From contig JAMOAF010000971.1 in assembly GCA_023621895.1 (NCBI GenBank), positions 1 through 8,217 on the forward strand: a stretch of 8,217 nucleotides of DNA, given 5' to 3'. This stretch comes from Planctomycetota bacterium. Its GTDB lineage: Bacteria > Planctomycetota > Planctomycetia > Pirellulales > Thermoguttaceae. The notes beneath the pieces were generated by a model, which made no database searches, was not told the DNA's origin, and worked only from the letters and a program-made list of their open reading frames with translations. Below, in pieces: positions 1-7,040 of the stretch. The stretch's first letter is position 1; the number at the start of each line of letters is the position of its first letter. The position numbers were made by a program, and so were the translations under genes.

Positions 1-426
1 CAGACGGCGCCGTCGCTCGGAGTCCGGGAATCGCGTCATATGGAGGGGCAATACACCCTGAACGCCGACGATGTCATGGCCGGACGCCGATTCGAAGACG
101 CCGTGGTTTCCTGTGCCTTCGGATGCGATATCCACGAGATCTATCCGGACGACAAACTGGCCCATCGCATTCCCGCCAAGCCTTTTGAGATTCCTTACCG
201 CTGCCTGGTGCCCAAGCGGGTCCGTGGATTGCTCTTCGCGGGTCGTTGCATCTCCGGGACGCACGAGGCCCACGCCTCGTATCGTGTTACCGGCACCTGC
301 ATGGGTTTGGGGCAGGCGGCCGGATTGGCCGCGGCGATGGCGGCTGCCGCCCGAGCCACGCCCGACGAAATCGATGGTCGAGTATTACGGGCTGCGCTCG
401 ACGAGCGGGGTGTAAAATTCCTCTAA
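1..426 (+). CDS. FAD-dependent oxidoreductase, C-terminal part (5' end outside window)
   Basis: The frame is open from the first base, so this is the last 141 residues of a longer protein; the ATG at 40 is internal. Two stretches are typical of the FAD_oxidored (PF12831-type) family common in planctomycetes: GVRESRHMEGQYTLNADDV near the start of the fragment, and a C-terminal FAD-contacting segment, LFAGRCISGTHEAHASYR, followed by TGTCMGLGQAAGLAAAMA. The family's N-terminal Rossmann GxGxxG motif must lie upstream of the window. Members are flavin oxidoreductases of mostly unknown substrate, often encoded beside carbohydrate-catabolic genes. The gene ends 26 bases before the start of the propeller gene, on the same strand, so co-transcription is likely. 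The family call is firm; the substrate is unknown. Confidence 0.88.
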   Translation, partial: QTAPSLGVRESRHMEGQYTLNADDVMAGRRFEDAVVSCAFGCDIHEIYPDDKLAHRIPAKPFEIPYRCLVPKRVRGLLFAGRCISGTHEAHASYRVTGTCMGLGQAAGLAAAMAAAARATPDEIDGRVLRAALDERGVKFL

Positions 427-440
427 GTCGGCCCCAGGGT

Positions 441-446
441 AGGAGA
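441..446 (+). promoter_or_regulatory. Ribosome binding site of the beta-propeller gene
   Basis: AGGAGA lies 6 bases before the ATG at 453. This favours 453 over the far-upstream in-frame ATG at 246, which lies inside the preceding gene. The nearer ATG at 448 is in another frame and meets a stop two codons later. Confidence 0.7.
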
Positions 447-452
447 CATGTC

Positions 453-2552
453 ATGAGCGCGGATCTGCTGTTGACACTGGTTGTGCTGTTGATTCCCGGC
501 GCGCAGGCGACTGCCGCGGATTGGCGGCCGGTCGATCAGCCCGACCTTGCCCGGCAACTTGCACAAGCCCCCACGCTGGAGCCCGAAACGCTCGCCGCGC
601 CGGCGCGAGGCGTGACAAGCTGGACCTTTCAACTCATTCCCAATCCCGACGGCAAGACCTACGACGCGCTCCAGTGGTACTTCAAGTCCTACTCGGGGCC
701 GACCTGGCTCTACGCCTGCGATCTGGCCACGGGGGAAGTGAAAAAGCAGCGGTTCCCCGACCGCCGGCAGATTCATATGCACGGCGGCCTGCTGGCGCCC
801 GACGGCAAGTACTACATCGTCACGCCCGACTGGGATTCGGGGATGAACCTCTTCGTCTACGACCCGGCCACGAACCTGCTCGAAGACCGCGGCATCCTCG
901 TGCCCAACCTGGTCGGCGAAACGCGCCAACTGGTGCTCGGCCCCGACGGCCTCGTCTATGGCGCCGGCAACTACCGCAATCCCAACAAGGCGGGCGCCTA
1001 CTGCTACGACTGGAAGACCGGCAAGTTGGTCCGCGACTACGGCCCGGTGGGGCCCGACCACGCGCCCCACGGCGCCTGGGGATACTCGATCGGCGTCGAC
1101 GATCAGTTCATCTATGTGGCCAGCGGCAAGATTCCCTGGTACCTGGTTGCGGTCAACATCAAGTCGGGCGAGCAGAAACTGTTGGCTGAAACAAAGGCCG
1201 GCGGCGACGTGTCCATTTCGCCCTTCAGCGGCGGCGCTCGGGCGACCGTCAGGCACGATCCGGAATCGCCGTCGCGGCATTTCTGGCTCTACCACGGAGA
1301 GATGATTCCCAAGACCGGCAACGACCCGCCGTGGACGCCGTGCGACTCGCCTTGGGACAAGGCGCCGCCGCAGCCGGAGGTGTACCGCGGCCAGATCGAT
1401 CCCGCCGGATCGAAAGCCTATCTGTGGTGGCGGTCGGCGGCGGACGCCGCGCGCCATCCCAAGCCCGCACCGGCGGATGCGACGCCCGAGAGTCTGGGCT
1501 GGAAACGCATCGAGCTGGCCGGCGTGGAAACCTATCCGCTGGCGATTCACCGCCTCGCGGCGCTCCCCGACGGCCGCCTGTTCGGCACCGCGCAGGCGTA
1601 CATCGGCCGGTTCCTGTTCGATCCCGCCACCGGCGAGGCAACTCCGCTGGGCAACGGCGGCCCGAGCATCTACGCGTTGGCGGGCTGCGGCGAGAAGCTC
1701 TATTGGAGCGGCTATCCGGGCGGCCCGATCGACCAGTTCGATCCGGCGCGCCCGTGGACGCTGCTCAAGGGCGGGCCGCCGGGCCACGAGCCGCCCGATC
1801 CCGAGTCGCCCGAAAGCAATCCGCGCCGCGTCGTCGAATCGCTCTTCCCGGCGACCCGCGTCAAGAAGATGTTCAGCGCCGCGGTCGGCGCCGATCGGCT
1901 CGTGTATTTTGGCGGCGCCGGAATCCGCGACTATGCGGGCGGAGGCTTCGGGTGGTTCGATCCCCGCTCGGGCCAGTCCGGCGGAATCTGGCGGCCACTG
2001 AGCGGCTACCGCGTCTACTGGCTGACCACGGCGATGGAGGGACGCTACGTGGTGGCGTCGACCAAGACGGCAACCGACGAGCTTCAAGGCGACGTGCGGC
2101 CCCCGAGCGCGAAGCTCTTCGTGTGGGACACGCGTGAAAAGAAGTTCGTGCGCGACTTCGTGCCGGTCTCTGGGGCGGACAAGGCGGGGCCGGTGGTCGA
2201 GGTGGCCCCCGGACGGCTGCTTGGCACGGCAGAGGACCCCGACGCGCCTGGCGGCGGGCTCCTTTACGGGATCGACGTTCGCACCGGCGAAATCCTGTTC
2301 AAGAAGAAACTGCCCCGATCGCTGTCTTTTCCCTGGGCGGAAGGCACAGCGCAATGGGACTACGTCAAGGGTCCGGACGGAAACGTCTACACGTACCTCG
2401 GCAACGTCCTCGTGCGCATCCGCCCCGCCAACGTGGAAGTCGAGGTCCTCGGCGCACTCAAGCGCGTCGGATGCTTCAGCTTCGTCGGCAGCGACCTGTA
2501 CCTTGCGGGCGACGAGCCGGTCAGGCGTCTGAAAGGGATCGCCGCGAGGTAG
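453..2552 (+). CDS. Secreted beta-propeller protein of unknown activity
   Basis: This encodes 699 residues. The chosen start has a good ribosome binding site and gives a short signal peptide: hydrophobic residues 4-15 (LLLTLVVLLIPG), then AQATAADW, so cleavage near residue 20-22 is plausible and the protein should be exported. The rest is a run of about nine or ten beta-propeller blade motifs of the form 'PDG-x-(L/V)Y ... (Y/W/F)DPATG'. Examples are LAPDGKYYIV (114-123), LGPDGLVYGAG (162-172), LPDGRLFGTA (371-380) with FDPATGEA (389-396), WFDPRSGQ (501-508) and GPDGNVYTYLG (640-650). This is more than one seven- or eight-bladed ring normally needs, and a loop rich in Pro, Trp and Asp (about 285-345) interrupts it. 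Paired histidines at 108/110 (QIHMHGG) and 203/206 (DHAPHG) could be metal or catalytic ligands, as in propeller polysaccharide lyases (PL22, PL24, PL25), but I cannot assign a family. Context suggests extracellular carbohydrate processing. Exported propeller: confident; function: unknown. Confidence 0.82.
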   Translation: MSADLLLTLVVLLIPGAQATAADWRPVDQPDLARQLAQAPTLEPETLAAPARGVTSWTFQLIPNPDGKTYDALQWYFKSYSGPTWLYACDLATGEVKKQRFPDRRQIHMHGGLLAPDGKYYIVTPDWDSGMNLFVYDPATNLLEDRGILVPNLVGETRQLVLGPDGLVYGAGNYRNPNKAGAYCYDWKTGKLVRDYGPVGPDHAPHGAWGYSIGVDDQFIYVASGKIPWYLVAVNIKSGEQKLLAETKAGGDVSISPFSGGARATVRHDPESPSRHFWLYHGEMIPKTGNDPPWTPCDSPWDKAPPQPEVYRGQIDPAGSKAYLWWRSAADAARHPKPAPADATPESLGWKRIELAGVETYPLAIHRLAALPDGRLFGTAQAYIGRFLFDPATGEATPLGNGGPSIYALAGCGEKLYWSGYPGGPIDQFDPARPWTLLKGGPPGHEPPDPESPESNPRRVVESLFPATRVKKMFSAAVGADRLVYFGGAGIRDYAGGGFGWFDPRSGQSGGIWRPLSGYRVYWLTTAMEGRYVVASTKTATDELQGDVRPPSAKLFVWDTREKKFVRDFVPVSGADKAGPVVEVAPGRLLGTAEDPDAPGGGLLYGIDVRTGEILFKKKLPRSLSFPWAEGTAQWDYVKGPDGNVYTYLGNVLVRIRPANVEVEVLGALKRVGCFSFVGSDLYLAGDEPVRRLKGIAAR

Positions 2553-2581
2553 AAGGCCGCTGCTGCCAATCGGTTGCCGCG
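2553..2581. other. Short convergent intergenic gap
   Basis: Only 29 bases separate the stop of the plus-strand propeller gene from the stop of the minus-strand DUF6807 gene. I see no GC hairpin followed by a T-run in either direction, so no intrinsic terminator is called. Converging transcripts would overlap here unless Rho or another mechanism ends them. Confidence 0.6.
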
Positions 2582-3538
2582 TCAACCGCTCCACTGCCGG
2601 TAAATTCGCTCGACCTCCGCCTCTTTCGGGTCCCCCGCGAACAGGAGCACTCGGTACTTGAGCGACACCGACTGGCCGGCCGCCAACTCCCACGACTTTT
2701 CGAGAAAGTTCATCGGCGTCGGAGAAATGAAACCGTAGTCGCGGGTGAACCACCTCGACGGCGACCAGGGGTTGCTGGGGTGATCCAACAGGGCGATGCC
2801 CTCGACCACGCCCGGATTCCCCTGCCGTTTGCCGAAATAGGCGCACCAGGCCGCCGCCTGGCCGAACGTCGCCTTTTCACCCTCCTGGCCGTTGGAGTTG
2901 ACCAGCGTGCCGCCGCCCCAGGGGGTGATGTCGCGAGCCGCTCGCAAGGCAAACAGCGAATGGTTCGTCTTCAGTACGGTGGTGTCCACGACCGCGGTCC
3001 AGGTGATGCGGGCATCGATGATCCGCAGCCGCGGCCCGGCGACGGAAATCTTGAATTGCCGCTCGTCGCGCATCACGGCCGCCTCGCCGGGCTTGTGCCA
3101 CTGGCACGCGTCGAGTACCTCCGCCGACTCCGGCGTGCAAATTCCCAGCTTCGGCCCAGCGGAGATGATCTGCCCCGCGTCGACCTCGCCTTGCCAGTAA
3201 TTGCCGCCGTTGACCCGGTCGCAGGCGAAGAGCAGGGAACGGTGATGCGGATAGGAGGAACCCGTCTCGGTGGTCAGCGAGAGGCCCGAGACGGGACCGC
3301 TGAGCGGATAGAAATAGGGATATTTCTGCGTGGGATGCGCCCGGTAGCAGGTGACCGGGTCGTCGGCCCAGCGAATCCAGATTTGCGGCCCGAAGGCGTA
3401 GGCCGTCAGTTTGTCAGAGCCGGGCAGCGGCTGGATGCCCGGCTTCTCCGCCGGGGCGGCCAGTCCACCAACAGCCGGCGACACTCCGGCGGCCAGCGCC
3501 CCGATGAGGAAACCGCGACGCGATAGGTCTGGCGACAT
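2582..3538 (-). CDS. DUF6807 (PmoA-like) family protein with Tat signal
   Basis: This encodes 318 residues. The N-terminus MSPDLSRRGFLIGALAAG has a twin-arginine motif (S-R-R-G-F-L, residues 6-11) and a hydrophobic stretch ending near APA at 28-30, so export in folded form by the Tat system is predicted. Family signatures in order are YPHHRSLLFA (96-105), NGGNYWQGE (110-118), the NHSLFALRA strand (192-200), EGIALLDHPSNP (246-257), RDYGF (266-270) and YRVLLFAGD (295-303). These match DUF6807 (PF14100), once annotated as 'methane oxygenase PmoA'; that name is misleading and no methane oxidation is implied. The family is abundant in planctomycetes and Bacteroidetes beside sugar-catabolic genes; its reaction is not clearly established. 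His98, His99 and His253 are candidate functional residues. An in-frame ATG five codons upstream (3553) is possible, but it overlaps the ribosome binding site. Family call strong. Confidence 0.88.
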   Translation of the reverse strand: MSPDLSRRGFLIGALAAGVSPAVGGLAAPAEKPGIQPLPGSDKLTAYAFGPQIWIRWADDPVTCYRAHPTQKYPYFYPLSGPVSGLSLTTETGSSYPHHRSLLFACDRVNGGNYWQGEVDAGQIISAGPKLGICTPESAEVLDACQWHKPGEAAVMRDERQFKISVAGPRLRIIDARITWTAVVDTTVLKTNHSLFALRAARDITPWGGGTLVNSNGQEGEKATFGQAAAWCAYFGKRQGNPGVVEGIALLDHPSNPWSPSRWFTRDYGFISPTPMNFLEKSWELAAGQSVSLKYRVLLFAGDPKEAEVERIYRQWSG

Positions 3539-3546
3539 TTCTTGCA

Positions 3547-3550
3547 CTCC
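3547..3550 (-). promoter_or_regulatory. Ribosome binding site of the DUF6807 gene
   Basis: On the minus strand, GGAG is followed by eight bases and then the ATG at 3538. It directly follows the ATG at 3553, which would be translated from a start with no such site. This favours the 318-residue form, which also places the SRRGF Tat motif close to the N-terminus. Confidence 0.6.
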
Positions 3551-3597
3551 CATGCTAAATCGACCTGCGTGATTCGTGGGTGATCGGCTGTTATTCA

Positions 3598-3685
3598 GAT
3601 AGCCGCGTGGGCTTGCCCCGCGTTTCGTTACGTACGGGTTGTGCCGCAGCGCAGGCGCGCCGCGGGGCAAGCCCACGCGGCTATC
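3598..3685. repeat. Perfect 25-bp inverted repeat, MITE- or REP-like element
   Basis: The left arm 3598-3622 begins GATAGCCGCGTGGGC and ends CTTGCCCCGCG. The right arm 3661-3685 is its exact reverse complement, with a 38-base loop (3623-3660). Pairing stops on both sides immediately outside the arms. Each arm also contains a self-complementary core, GGGC-AA-GCCC. The 88-base unit has no coding capacity and I see no target-site duplication. It could be a non-autonomous mobile element, a dispersed palindromic repeat, or a very stable hairpin in the 5' leader of the DUF6807 gene, whose start is 60 bases away. The structure is certain; its nature is inferred. Confidence 0.8.
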
Positions 3686-3888
3686 GCGCTCTCGTGAGTT
3701 CCTCCCGGAATCACGCAAGCTCATTGAGGTCGAGCACGACGGCCGATCGTCATCCAGGAACGTCGTGCGGATTCTCGAAACGTTCGGCGCCGGCTCGGCG
3801 CAGCGGCAGGCGGGCAGCACCGCCGGCGCAAGGGGCAATCGCCCGATTGTCGCATTCCGGCTCGTTCGAGGCAAATGCACGGCATTTC

Positions 3889-5625
3889 TCAACGTCCAAG
3901 AATCTCGATCGCCACGCGGTGGGCGCGGTGGTCTTGATCGAACGGGATGCGAATCACGATCCGGCCCTCGGCCGGCGCGGCGCGGCCATCCTTGCGATAG
4001 GGGTTGTGGGGCAGGACCGGCCACCGCAAGCTCGTCGAGGCGGGCAGTCGCAACCGCCAGCCCGCATGGGTCACCGAGCCGCCGACTTGCTCGGGCGCAA
4101 GCTCGATCGGTTCGCTGCCGAGGATCGTCTTCGTGCCGCCGGCCGTCTCGAGCGTTTCGCCGAGGTGGGGGAGCAGCGTCAAGTGGCCCGCCGCCGGCAG
4201 GTTGGACTGCGTGGTCGTTTCCAGCCGGTACTCGAGTGTCGCTTCGTCTTTCACGGCGAGGCGGACGCGGCAGGTCTCAGGGCCGTAGGCCAGGTCGAGC
4301 CCCGCTTCCGGCTCAAGCACAAGTCTGGCGGCGGACGGGACGTGGTGAAGCTCGCCCTTGGGGATGAAATCCGGATTCTCATCGCCCGGCGCGTGGGCCA
4401 AGAGCGCCGGGTCGCCGATGGTAAAATTGCTCCAGCCGGGCTGGAGCTTCGTGTTGCCTCCGCCCACGATCAGGCCGGTCTTGTCGTGATAGATGCTGAC
4501 CAAATTCTGGCGGTCTTGAATCCACCGCGAGTTGACGATCGGCGTCGTGTAGGCCGAGAGACAGACGAACCACGGTCCCCGGCGGAGGGTGGCGGCGCGG
4601 TCCACGCCCCCTTCGCTGAGCACGAAGGTCTGGCCGGTCTCGCCGGCCGGCGGCGCGTCGATCGGCCCTTCCTCGCCGTAGAGCAGCAGCGAGGCAATCA
4701 GGTCGGCATCGAGACGGTCGATCCCGAGGCGCGACCATTGGTTCTGGAGGTATGCCCGGCCGGCGCGCGAGAACGTGAAGCCGGCGTTGCCGCTGGCGAT
4801 CGAGCCGGCGAAGGGGTTTCGCTGGTCGATTGTCTCGACGTTCTGGCCGCCGGGATACGTGAAGTGGCGGTGAAAGGCGGCGGCCTTTTCGAGCGCCGGG
4901 AGGACGCGCTGGTCGCCGGACATGGCGTAGTAAGTGCCCACCGCATCGACGTAGACGAAGTCGTAGGCCACGACCGGCCCGCCGCCTTCGGGCCAGTATC
5001 CGCCTTCTGATTGTGAACCGATCACGCGGACCATGAAGTCGGCCGCCTGCCGGCGCCAATCGGGCCGATCGAGAATCGTGCCGGCGGCATAGAGCCCCAT
5101 GGCATGATGCGCCGGAATGTTGTGGACGTGCCCGAGACAATTCTTGCTGATCCCGGTGAAGCCCAGCCCGAGGGCGCCGGTCCAGGCTTTGCGGGCCTCC
5201 GGAGGCATCTGGTCGCGGATCAGGCCGAAGGTGCGGATCCAGCGCGAGTACGTCCACGGCATCCAGATCATGCCCCACGTGCTGCCGTCTTTCTTCTCGA
5301 AAATCCACCGTCCCTCGCCGTCCATCTTCTCGATCAACGGGTCGCCCGACTTGACGATCACGCTCAGCAGCTTTGGATCGTGGTAGTACGGGTTCTTATC
5401 CCCGGGAGTCGAATAGGCGACGGCCAGCGGATACATGGGATGCTGGTCGCCGCAAATCCAGATGCCCGAGCCGAAGCGCCCGGTCTGGGCGTCGAACGTC
5501 TTGAGAATCGCGGGCACTTTTTTGACCAGCTCGCCGAGCAGGCGCTCCTTGTAGACCAGTTCGTCAGGGTGGGCGGATGCCGCCAGTGCGAGCGTGATGA
5601 CGAGCGGCAGAGTCGATGGGCGCAT
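3889..5625 (-). CDS. Secreted alpha-toroid/beta-sandwich protein, probable polysaccharide-lyase-like
   Basis: This encodes 578 residues. The N-terminus MRPSTLPLVITLALAASAHP is a short signal peptide, probably cut near residue 18, so the protein should act outside the cytoplasm. Residues about 25-320 read as paired helices with aromatic, histidine and glycine-rich turns: TWGMIWMPWTYSRWIR (116-131), HVHNIPAHHAMGLYAAG (166-182), SEGGYWPEGGGPVVAYDFVY (206-225). This is the pattern of an alpha/alpha toroid. Residues about 335-578 are strand-rich and resemble the beta-sandwich of heparinase II/III-like and chondroitin-AC-type lyases. Asn169, His168/His173/His174, Glu213 and Tyr221/Tyr225 are candidates for the Asn/His/Tyr machinery used for beta-elimination of uronic-acid glycans. 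I cannot assign a CAZy family, and a glycoside hydrolase with the same toroid is an alternative. It lies on the strand of the DUF6807 gene but 350 bases away, so it may be a separate transcript. Confidence 0.68.
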   Translation of the reverse strand: MRPSTLPLVITLALAASAHPDELVYKERLLGELVKKVPAILKTFDAQTGRFGSGIWICGDQHPMYPLAVAYSTPGDKNPYYHDPKLLSVIVKSGDPLIEKMDGEGRWIFEKKDGSTWGMIWMPWTYSRWIRTFGLIRDQMPPEARKAWTGALGLGFTGISKNCLGHVHNIPAHHAMGLYAAGTILDRPDWRRQAADFMVRVIGSQSEGGYWPEGGGPVVAYDFVYVDAVGTYYAMSGDQRVLPALEKAAAFHRHFTYPGGQNVETIDQRNPFAGSIASGNAGFTFSRAGRAYLQNQWSRLGIDRLDADLIASLLLYGEEGPIDAPPAGETGQTFVLSEGGVDRAATLRRGPWFVCLSAYTTPIVNSRWIQDRQNLVSIYHDKTGLIVGGGNTKLQPGWSNFTIGDPALLAHAPGDENPDFIPKGELHHVPSAARLVLEPEAGLDLAYGPETCRVRLAVKDEATLEYRLETTTQSNLPAAGHLTLLPHLGETLETAGGTKTILGSEPIELAPEQVGGSVTHAGWRLRLPASTSLRWPVLPHNPYRKDGRAAPAEGRIVIRIPFDQDHRAHRVAIEILGR

Positions 5626-5632
5626 GATTGGA

Positions 5633-5636
5633 CTCC
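5633..5636 (-). promoter_or_regulatory. Ribosome binding site of the toroid gene
   Basis: On the minus strand, GGAG stands seven bases before the ATG at 5625. The spacing is good and the start also gives a sensible signal peptide, which supports it. Confidence 0.6.
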
Positions 5637-5679
5637 GTGGCTTCGGTGTGGGGGCGTGGATTGTGGTGGGTTATCCCAT

Positions 5680-5702
5680 CGGCGGCCCTTCAATCGCCGC
5701 CG
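5680..5702. promoter_or_regulatory. Inverted repeat in the divergent control region, possible operator
   Basis: CGGCGGC (5680-5686) and GCCGCCG (5696-5702) are exact reverse complements separated by nine bases. They lie about midway between the divergent toroid gene (start 5625) and the App1 gene (start 5813), about 38 bases upstream of the candidate -10 box of the App1 gene. A dimeric regulator could bind here, or it may be a chance GC palindrome; the sequence alone does not decide. Confidence 0.25.
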
Positions 5703-5739
5703 CGATTCCCGGGCGTTCCGCACGCCTTCCCAACCAGCC

Positions 5740-5745
5740 TATACT
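5740..5745 (+). promoter_or_regulatory. Candidate -10 box for the App1 gene
   Basis: TATACT matches the sigma-70 -10 consensus at five of six positions and stands out in this GC-rich DNA. A weak -35 candidate (TTCCGC, 5716-5721) lies 18 bases upstream. Transcription would begin near 5752, giving a leader of about 60 bases before the ATG at 5813. This would also argue against the in-frame ATG at 5753 as the start. Confidence 0.4.
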
Positions 5746-5812
5746 GTGGACAATGGAATTGCGACCTTCAAGGCCGATCCGCACGCTCACGGTTCCAGAC
5801 GAAGGCCTCTCC

Positions 5813-6967
5813 ATGTGCCGGACACTTTCATTCATCACCGCGCTTGGGCTTGCCGTCGTGTTCGGATGCGGCCAGCGGCACGCGCAGAGTGCCAGTCCCC
5901 CAGGCGATGCTGCAACGCCGGGCGGCGGGCAACCGGCAAGGACCTCTGACATAGGCCGCGACGAAGAAGTGGTGTTCTTTTCCACCTCCGCGCACCAGAG
6001 CGCCGACGGCAAGACCTGGACGCTTCCGATCCACGGCGTCGTCCACGAACCGGAGAAAGACTCGCTGCGGCGCGGCGCGCTGGTGTTGGCCGTCCGCAAG
6101 AGCCTCGATCTGGAGCCCGGCACGCCGGAATCGGAAAACCTCGACCGCCGGCTGCGCCTGTTCCTCGTCGACAACGAGTCCGGAAAGAAAATCCTGGTCC
6201 GCATCGGCAAGAAGGCGTATGAAGCCGGCGAGTCGGAGCCCAACGGCCATTTCCGGGCAACCATCCTGCTTGCGGCGGCGGAGGTCGCAAGCCTCGCCGA
6301 CCGGGAGAATGCGGACGGCGACTGGCTCTCATTCGAGGCGATTCTGCCGGCCGCCGATCGCCGGCGATTTTCCGGCCGCGCGCAGTTGATCGGCCCTGAG
6401 GGGCTCTCGGTCATCTCCGACATCGACGACACGATCAAGGACAGCCAGGTGGGCGACACCCGGGCTGTCCTGGCCAACACGTTCCTGCGCCAGTTCAAAC
6501 CGGTCGCCGGAATGCCGGAACTCTATCGCCGGTTGGCTCAAGCGGGCGCGGTTTTCCACTATGTCTCGGGCAGCCCCTGGCAGCTTTACCCACTGCTGGC
6601 GGAGTTTGTCGACGCGGAGGGCTACCCGCGCGGCTCGTTCGATCTGAAGCACTTTCGCTTGAAGGATCGTTCGATGCTCGGCCTGCTCCAGTCGCAGGAG
6701 GCAACCAAGCTGCGCGCGATCGAGCCGATCCTGGCCGCCTACCCCGAGCGGCGATTCATCCTGATCGGCGATTCCGGCGAACAGGACCCGGAAATCTACG
6801 CCAAGGTCGCCCGAGACCACCCCGGCCGGGTGGCGGCGGTCTTTATCCGTGCGGTCCGCGGCGAAAAAATCGACGACGAGCGGTTTCAATCCCTCCGCAA
6901 GGACCTCCAAGGCGTGCGGCTGGAACTGTTCGAGCATCCCGAAACGATCGCTCCGCTTATCGAATAG
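5813..6967 (+). CDS. Lipoprotein with App1-like (DUF2183) HAD phosphatase domain
   Basis: This encodes 384 residues. The start at 5813 is chosen because it puts a lipoprotein signal at the N-terminus: MCRTLSFITALGLAVVFGC, with Cys19 in the lipobox, followed by a low-complexity linker (20-48). A weak GAAGG ribosome binding site lies seven bases upstream. Residues about 50-190 form a family-typical N-terminal beta-rich region. The catalytic domain follows: ISDIDDTIKDS (201-211) is HAD motif I with Asp203 as nucleophile and Asp205 as acid/base; YVSGSPW (250-256) is motif II; Lys299 is a candidate motif III lysine; and LIGDSGEQDPEIY (317-329) is motif IV with Asp320 and Asp325. This is the App1 phosphatidate phosphatase catalytic domain (PF09949). 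Yeast App1 converts phosphatidate to diacylglycerol; the bacterial substrate is unproven. Lipidation would place it on the outer face of a membrane, in the periplasm. The next gene starts 118 bases on. Confidence 0.88.
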   Translation: MCRTLSFITALGLAVVFGCGQRHAQSASPPGDAATPGGGQPARTSDIGRDEEVVFFSTSAHQSADGKTWTLPIHGVVHEPEKDSLRRGALVLAVRKSLDLEPGTPESENLDRRLRLFLVDNESGKKILVRIGKKAYEAGESEPNGHFRATILLAAAEVASLADRENADGDWLSFEAILPAADRRRFSGRAQLIGPEGLSVISDIDDTIKDSQVGDTRAVLANTFLRQFKPVAGMPELYRRLAQAGAVFHYVSGSPWQLYPLLAEFVDAEGYPRGSFDLKHFRLKDRSMLGLLQSQEATKLRAIEPILAAYPERRFILIGDSGEQDPEIYAKVARDHPGRVAAVFIRAVRGEKIDDERFQSLRKDLQGVRLELFEHPETIAPLIE

Positions 6968-7040
6968 CCGGCCGGCTGGCAGTCCGGCAGCGATCGCGCT
7001 CGCACTTTCTTGGTAGGATAGATTGGGTTCCGACCGAGCA

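Larger units (their letters stand above)
3539..3888. other. 350-base intergenic region with an inverted-repeat element
   Basis: This gap separates two minus-strand genes. The part next to the DUF6807 start (3539-3597) should carry that gene's promoter and leader, but I cannot pick a convincing -35/-10 pair. Bases 3598-3685 form the inverted-repeat element listed separately. Bases 3686-3888 hold no gene I recognise in any frame; open frames across it translate to Arg/Pro/Ser-rich peptides typical of GC-rich non-coding DNA. A small hairpin (CAATCG, two bases, CGATTG, 3836-3849) lies just past the end of the toroid gene, but has no T-run. Confidence 0.6.

Noticed and set aside
423..2846. An 807-codon open frame on the minus strand opposite the propeller gene
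   Set aside because: It is a shadow of the GC-rich coding frame: Arg/Val/Gly-rich with no domain, no signal, and it overruns two real genes. The plus-strand propeller frame has clear motifs, a ribosome binding site and a signal peptide.
2582..3538. Methane monooxygenase subunit, from the old 'PmoA' family name
   Set aside because: The sequence matches DUF6807, a soluble exported protein with a Tat signal; it has none of the membrane helices of true PmoA.
3598..3685. Insertion sequence with terminal inverted repeats
   Set aside because: Only 38 bases lie between the arms, so there is no transposase, and I find no target-site duplication. It is listed as a repeat element only.
3836..3849. Intrinsic terminator (CAATCG/CGATTG hairpin) after the toroid gene
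   Set aside because: The stem is only six base pairs with a two-base loop, and there is no T-run on either strand.
3539..4024. N-terminal extension of the DUF6807 frame up to 4024
   Set aside because: The extension is Arg/Pro/Ser-rich, reads through the inverted repeat and into the end of the toroid gene, and would bury the Tat signal.
3580..5010. A 476-codon plus-strand frame opposite the toroid gene
   Set aside because: It starts in the inverted repeat, has low-complexity Arg/Ala/Gly content and no motif. The minus-strand frame has a signal peptide and domain pattern.
7014..7019. TAGGAT as a -10 box for the SGNH gene
   Set aside because: No acceptable -35 lies 16-18 bases upstream; the match is too weak to call.
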